DNA of 53,012 nucleotides from contig JAJFUB010000028.1 of the NCBI GenBank assembly GCA_021372615.1, positions 1 to 53,012 of the forward strand. Direction: 5' to 3'. The position numbers and the translations under genes were made by a program. The notes beneath the pieces are model-generated. The model did no database searches. It was not told the DNA's origin and saw nothing but the letters and a program-made list of their open reading frames with translations. Positions 50,162 through 53,012 of the stretch are shown in pieces. The DNA comes from a bacterium (GTDB lineage: Bacteria; Armatimonadota; Zipacnadia; Zipacnadales; UBA11051). The stretch's first letter is position 1. Each line of letters begins with the position of its first letter.

Positions 50162-53012
50162 TCATCGCGCCCTCGTGATCTCCGCCAACACCGCTGCCGC
50201 CTGCACGGCCGGGCCGTCGCCGATCTGCGACTGCATGTCGAGCCGTCCCCCACGCGCCCGGCACGCGCTCGCAGTCCACGCGGCCAGCTTCCCCCACGCC
50301 TCCGTCCTCAGCGGGCAGGCCATCTGATCCACGGGCTGGAGCCACGCCACGGGCCGCGGCGCGGCCAGCGCCGACAGCTCGACCACGTCGAAGTCACGCG
50401 GGGCCTCGGGAATCCAGAAGTAGCCCCGCAGCTCGTAGTAGGGGTTCTCGATGAGGGTGCGATACGACGCGAGCGTGCCGAGTGTGACGGCGCGCCCAAT
50501 CTGCGGCTCGCCCGCCGCCGCCAGTAGCGCCCACAGGCCCCCCTCGCCCTCGCCCAACGCGGTGAGTTCCGTCGAGCCCAGGTCGCCGCGCGCGTGCAGA
50601 TACCGGGCGGCGGCGGCCACGTCCTCGGCCCGCATGGCTGCCATCGTCCGGCGCAGGGCCGCCCACGCCGTGATGGCGAGGCTGTCGCGGGCCCAGTTGT
50701 CCGCGTCATAGCCATTGGCGGTTGCCGCAAAGCGCCCGTCGCGCGGGTCGGTCTCTCCCACACCGCGCACGTCCAGGGACAGCACCGTCGCGCCGGCACG
50801 GCACAGCTCCAGCGGCAGTGAAGGTTGGTCCGCGCGTGTGGGCTTGCCGCGGTCCGACACGTGCAGCACGAGCGGCCCGCCCGGCTGCGCCGGGCGCAAC
50901 AGCGCCGCCGGACAACGAACGCCCTCCTCCGTGCTCAGGACCAGCATCTCCGCCGTGAAGCCCTCGCCGTCAAACGTGCCCGCCGGCTGAGCCGCCGGCA
51001 CCGCCCCGTCGGGAAGCAACCTGGCCCCCGCCCGTTGCGCGACCGCCTGCCGCAGGGCCGTCACCTGCGCCTCGGCCTCGGCCGCCGAGGTCGGTTGCTT
51101 CCGCGTTGGCAGCATGGCGTGCAGGCGCGCCGTGTTGAGGCTGACGCCGCTCTCGCCCCCCAGCGACTTGAGGGTGAAGCCGCTGTCGGTACACCACAGC
51201 TCCTGGGCGGTCAGCACGTGCAGCGGGGGCTCGTCGGCGCCGGCCTCGGGCTTGCCGAACCAGCGGTTGAACCACGCGTAGGCCGCGACGCGCTTGGGTC
51301 TCTCCATGTTGTGCACGCCGTCCACCCAGGCCAGGTCGCAGCGGTCCTCGGCCACGCCGAGGCCGCGATAGAAGCGTCGCATGTCCTTCATGCGGCTCTC
51401 GTGGCCGACCTCGCCGGAGTCCTTGCCGACGATGAAGCGGCACGGGCGCGGCGCGATGAGGCACAGCAGGTCCGGGTCGCGGTAGCCGCCGACGAGGTAG
51501 GTGTTCTCCTGCGAGCCGCCCGGATGTCCGGCCGCGCAGACCTGGATGCGCTCATCCACAGCCGTGATGAGCAGCGCCATCTGCCCGCCGCCGGAGTTGC
51601 CCGTCGCCCCCAGGCGCTGCGGGTCTACCTCGGGCCGCGAGGCCAGGTAGTCCACCGCGCGGATGGCGTCCCAGGTGCGGTGTCCCGACAGCGTCTGCCC
51701 GACCAGATACGCCGGGCGGCCGAACTGGTGGTGCTGGGCCACGGTGAGTGGCACGAGGTGCGCCAGCGTCTCCGGGTCGAAGTACTCCGAGCGCTCCCCC
51801 TGGCCATGCGGGTCCATGGCCAGCACCGCGTAGCCCTTCAGCACCAGCCCCAGCGCCGTCTCGTGGTACAGGTGGTAGCCCTTGCCCTCGGCGGCGTGCC
51901 CGCAGAACAGGGCGATCCCCGGCACAGGCCGGAGGCACGGGACGGGGCGGTAGAAGTTGGCGGTGACGTAGTAGCGCGGGCGGCTCTGGAAGATGACCTT
52001 CTCGATCGCGTAGCCCTCGGCGTGGATCGTTCCCACGGTCTTGGGGTTGAGCGGGGTCTTCTCCGGGAACGGGCCGAAGAAGTCGGCCAGACGGGCGCGA
52101 ATGCCGTCCTGGTAGGCGCGCCATTGCGCCGGGGTCTGCAGGGCCGCCAGGCGCTCCTCACGCCGGGCGTTGGCGGCAGCGACGCCACGGTACACGAACG
52201 CCGACAGCATCGCGCGGGCAGCGCTGCGCTCGGGCGGGAGCTGCCAGACGCGCAGGCTCGGCGGCGGAGGCAGCTGCTCGGCGGGCAGAAGCGTCCCCCG
52301 GAAGCCGCCCGCCGGCCGGAAGCTCACCGACACAATGCGGCAGTACTCGCCCGCGTCGGCCTTGCCGCGCAGCACCAGCCGCGAGTTGCGCTGGATGTCC
52401 AGGGCCGGGAGCGTCCACGGGCGCACGGTGTCCTTGTCGGTCGCCGGCGTGGTGTCGAAGGCCCTCTGCCCGACCGATTGGCCGTTGAGGAGGACTTCGA
52501 GCGTGGCGGCGCCGTCGGGCTCGTCGAGATACTCCACGGTCACGGTGTAGCGGGCCGAGGGCAGCGTGACATACAGCAGCGCCTCGCCGGCGGCCGCGCC
52601 GCCGCCGGTCGGGATCTGCAGCATGCTGCGACCGTCGCGGCTGACCACCTCGTAGCCCTGGAGACGCCAGAAGTCCTCCGGGCCGAAGACGATGGGCGGG
52701 GCCGCAATCGCTGGCGCCTCCCCGGTCGCCTCGCCCGTCAGCACCACATCATCGAAGGCCGCCGTGCCCACGCCCTTCACCTCCAGGTATGGCATCACGT
52801 ATGCGGCCCCGGCAGGCACCGTGGCCTGGACCTGCAGTTCGGTCCAGTCGGCCGTACCGGTGAGCGACTGCGAGGACGGCTGGGCCAGGACCTCACCCTT
52901 GGCGTCGAGGCTGTAGAGCAGCAGGTAGGCCCGGCCCTGCAGCTCGTGCGTCCGCACCCACGCCGACAGGCGCGCCGCCGTGCCGGGCTTGAGGCGCAGG
53001 TCCCCGCCGTGG
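50162..53012 (-). CDS. Tandem alpha/beta-hydrolase (acetylxylan-esterase-like), partial
   Basis: A protein of over 900 residues; its start is beyond the right edge, where the frame is still open. The edge sequence (RLSAWVRTHELQGRAYLLL) is a carbohydrate-binding-like module, and a second sandwich follows. A first hydrolase domain has the nucleophile Ser in TGNSGGGQM (codon 51593-51595) and MDPHGQGER upstream, fitting acetylxylan esterase-like or ABhydrolase_7-like enzymes. A second hydrolase-like domain (~last 280 residues, LDVRGVGETDP) has GEGEGG where a GxSxG elbow is expected, so it is probably inactive. The signal peptide would be outside the window. Deacetylation of plant polysaccharide is the likely role. 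Confidence 0.75.
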   Translation of the reverse strand, partial: HGGDLRLKPGTAARLSAWVRTHELQGRAYLLLYSLDAKGEVLAQPSSQSLTGTADWTELQVQATVPAGAAYVMPYLEVKGVGTAAFDDVVLTGEATGEAPAIAAPPIVFGPEDFWRLQGYEVVSRDGRSMLQIPTGGGAAAGEALLYVTLPSARYTVTVEYLDEPDGAATLEVLLNGQSVGQRAFDTTPATDKDTVRPWTLPALDIQRNSRLVLRGKADAGEYCRIVSVSFRPAGGFRGTLLPAEQLPPPPSLRVWQLPPERSAARAMLSAFVYRGVAAANARREERLAALQTPAQWRAYQDGIRARLADFFGPFPEKTPLNPKTVGTIHAEGYAIEKVIFQSRPRYYVTANFYRPVPCLRPVPGIALFCGHAAEGKGYHLYHETALGLVLKGYAVLAMDPHGQGERSEYFDPETLAHLVPLTVAQHHQFGRPAYLVGQTLSGHRTWDAIRAVDYLASRPEVDPQRLGATGNSGGGQMALLITAVDERIQVCAAGHPGGSQENTYLVGGYRDPDLLCLIAPRPCRFIVGKDSGEVGHESRMKDMRRFYRGLGVAEDRCDLAWVDGVHNMERPKRVAAYAWFNRWFGKPEAGADEPPLHVLTAQELWCTDSGFTLKSLGGESGVSLNTARLHAMLPTRKQPTSAAEAEAQVTALRQAVAQRAGARLLPDGAVPAAQPAGTFDGEGFTAEMLVLSTEEGVRCPAALLRPAQPGGPLVLHVSDRGKPTRADQPSLPLELCRAGATVLSLDVRGVGETDPRDGRFAATANGYDADNWARDSLAITAWAALRRTMAAMRAEDVAAAARYLHARGDLGSTELTALGEGEGGLWALLAAAGEPQIGRAVTLGTLASYRTLIENPYYELRGYFWIPEAPRDFDVVELSALAAPRPVAWLQPVDQMACPLRTEAWGKLAAWTASACRARGGRLDMQSQIGDGPAVQAAAVLAEITRAR

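Overview
The window is high-GC, densely coded bacterial DNA. It most likely comes from an uncultured Armatimonadota genome or a closely related environmental lineage. The best clue is a pair of prepilin-like proteins (15162-15797, 19583-20188). Both begin with the N-methylation motif [20 protein letters not shown] followed by [12 protein letters not shown], and end in an H-N-D-G...D-G-H block, a DUF1559-like form abundant in that phylum. Many large secreted glycoside-hydrolase-like proteins, Gfo/Idh/MocA oxidoreductases and small metabolic enzymes fit the same picture. No rRNA, tRNA, CRISPR array, complete insertion sequence or replication origin was seen. The last gene runs off the right edge.

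Layout. 1-3.4 kb: a Gfo/Idh oxidoreductase diverges from yajC and a DUF4446 gene, followed by DUF1284 and nitrilase-family genes on the minus strand. 3.4-9.1 kb: two secreted proteins in one minus-strand unit, one a 1618-residue GH42-like protein. 9.3-13.5 kb: a hybrid histidine kinase with an operator-like dyad over its -10, then a sodium:solute symporter with a 70-residue membrane partner and a small convergent gene. 13.6-20.2 kb: an ADP-ribosylglycohydrolase-like protein, two prepilin-like genes, a PhoR/PhoB-like two-component pair with direct repeats next to a perfect TATAAT, and an aldo/keto reductase. 20.2-24.1 kb: a LamG-bearing GH-like protein, a nucleoside hydrolase and a 159-bp nested palindrome. 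24.2-31.4 kb: a four-gene operon (SDR, membrane protein, GH-like protein, beta-helix protein with chitobiase-C-like and NPCBM-like modules).

31.4-36.3 kb looks like an accessory island: Fic protein, GH25 lysozyme, second Fic protein with its own palindrome-bearing promoter, then hydF. The hydF gene carries an in-frame 48-bp palindrome, and part of the same sequence recurs near 45.97 kb. 36.3-41.2 kb: a secreted rhamnosidase-N-like fusion, a stand-alone secretion-ATPase-like protein, a TauE/SafE permease and a second Gfo/Idh enzyme. 41.3-46 kb: a glycine-rich lipoprotein and an ABC-F ATPase. 46-53 kb: a clan GH-A glycosidase, a 237-bp terminal-inverted-repeat element with degenerate internal repeats, a URO-D family enzyme and a partial tandem alpha/beta-hydrolase.

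The common theme is degradation of complex plant or microbial glycans outside the cell: signal peptides, GH-A/GH42-like barrels, LamG/NPCBM/CBM-like modules, an acetylxylan-esterase-like protein, and sugar-modifying oxidoreductases with a symporter to use the products. The Fic/lysozyme/hydF island, the palindromic elements and the candidate operators are the least ordinary parts. No complete, clearly new multi-gene system can be proven from sequence alone.
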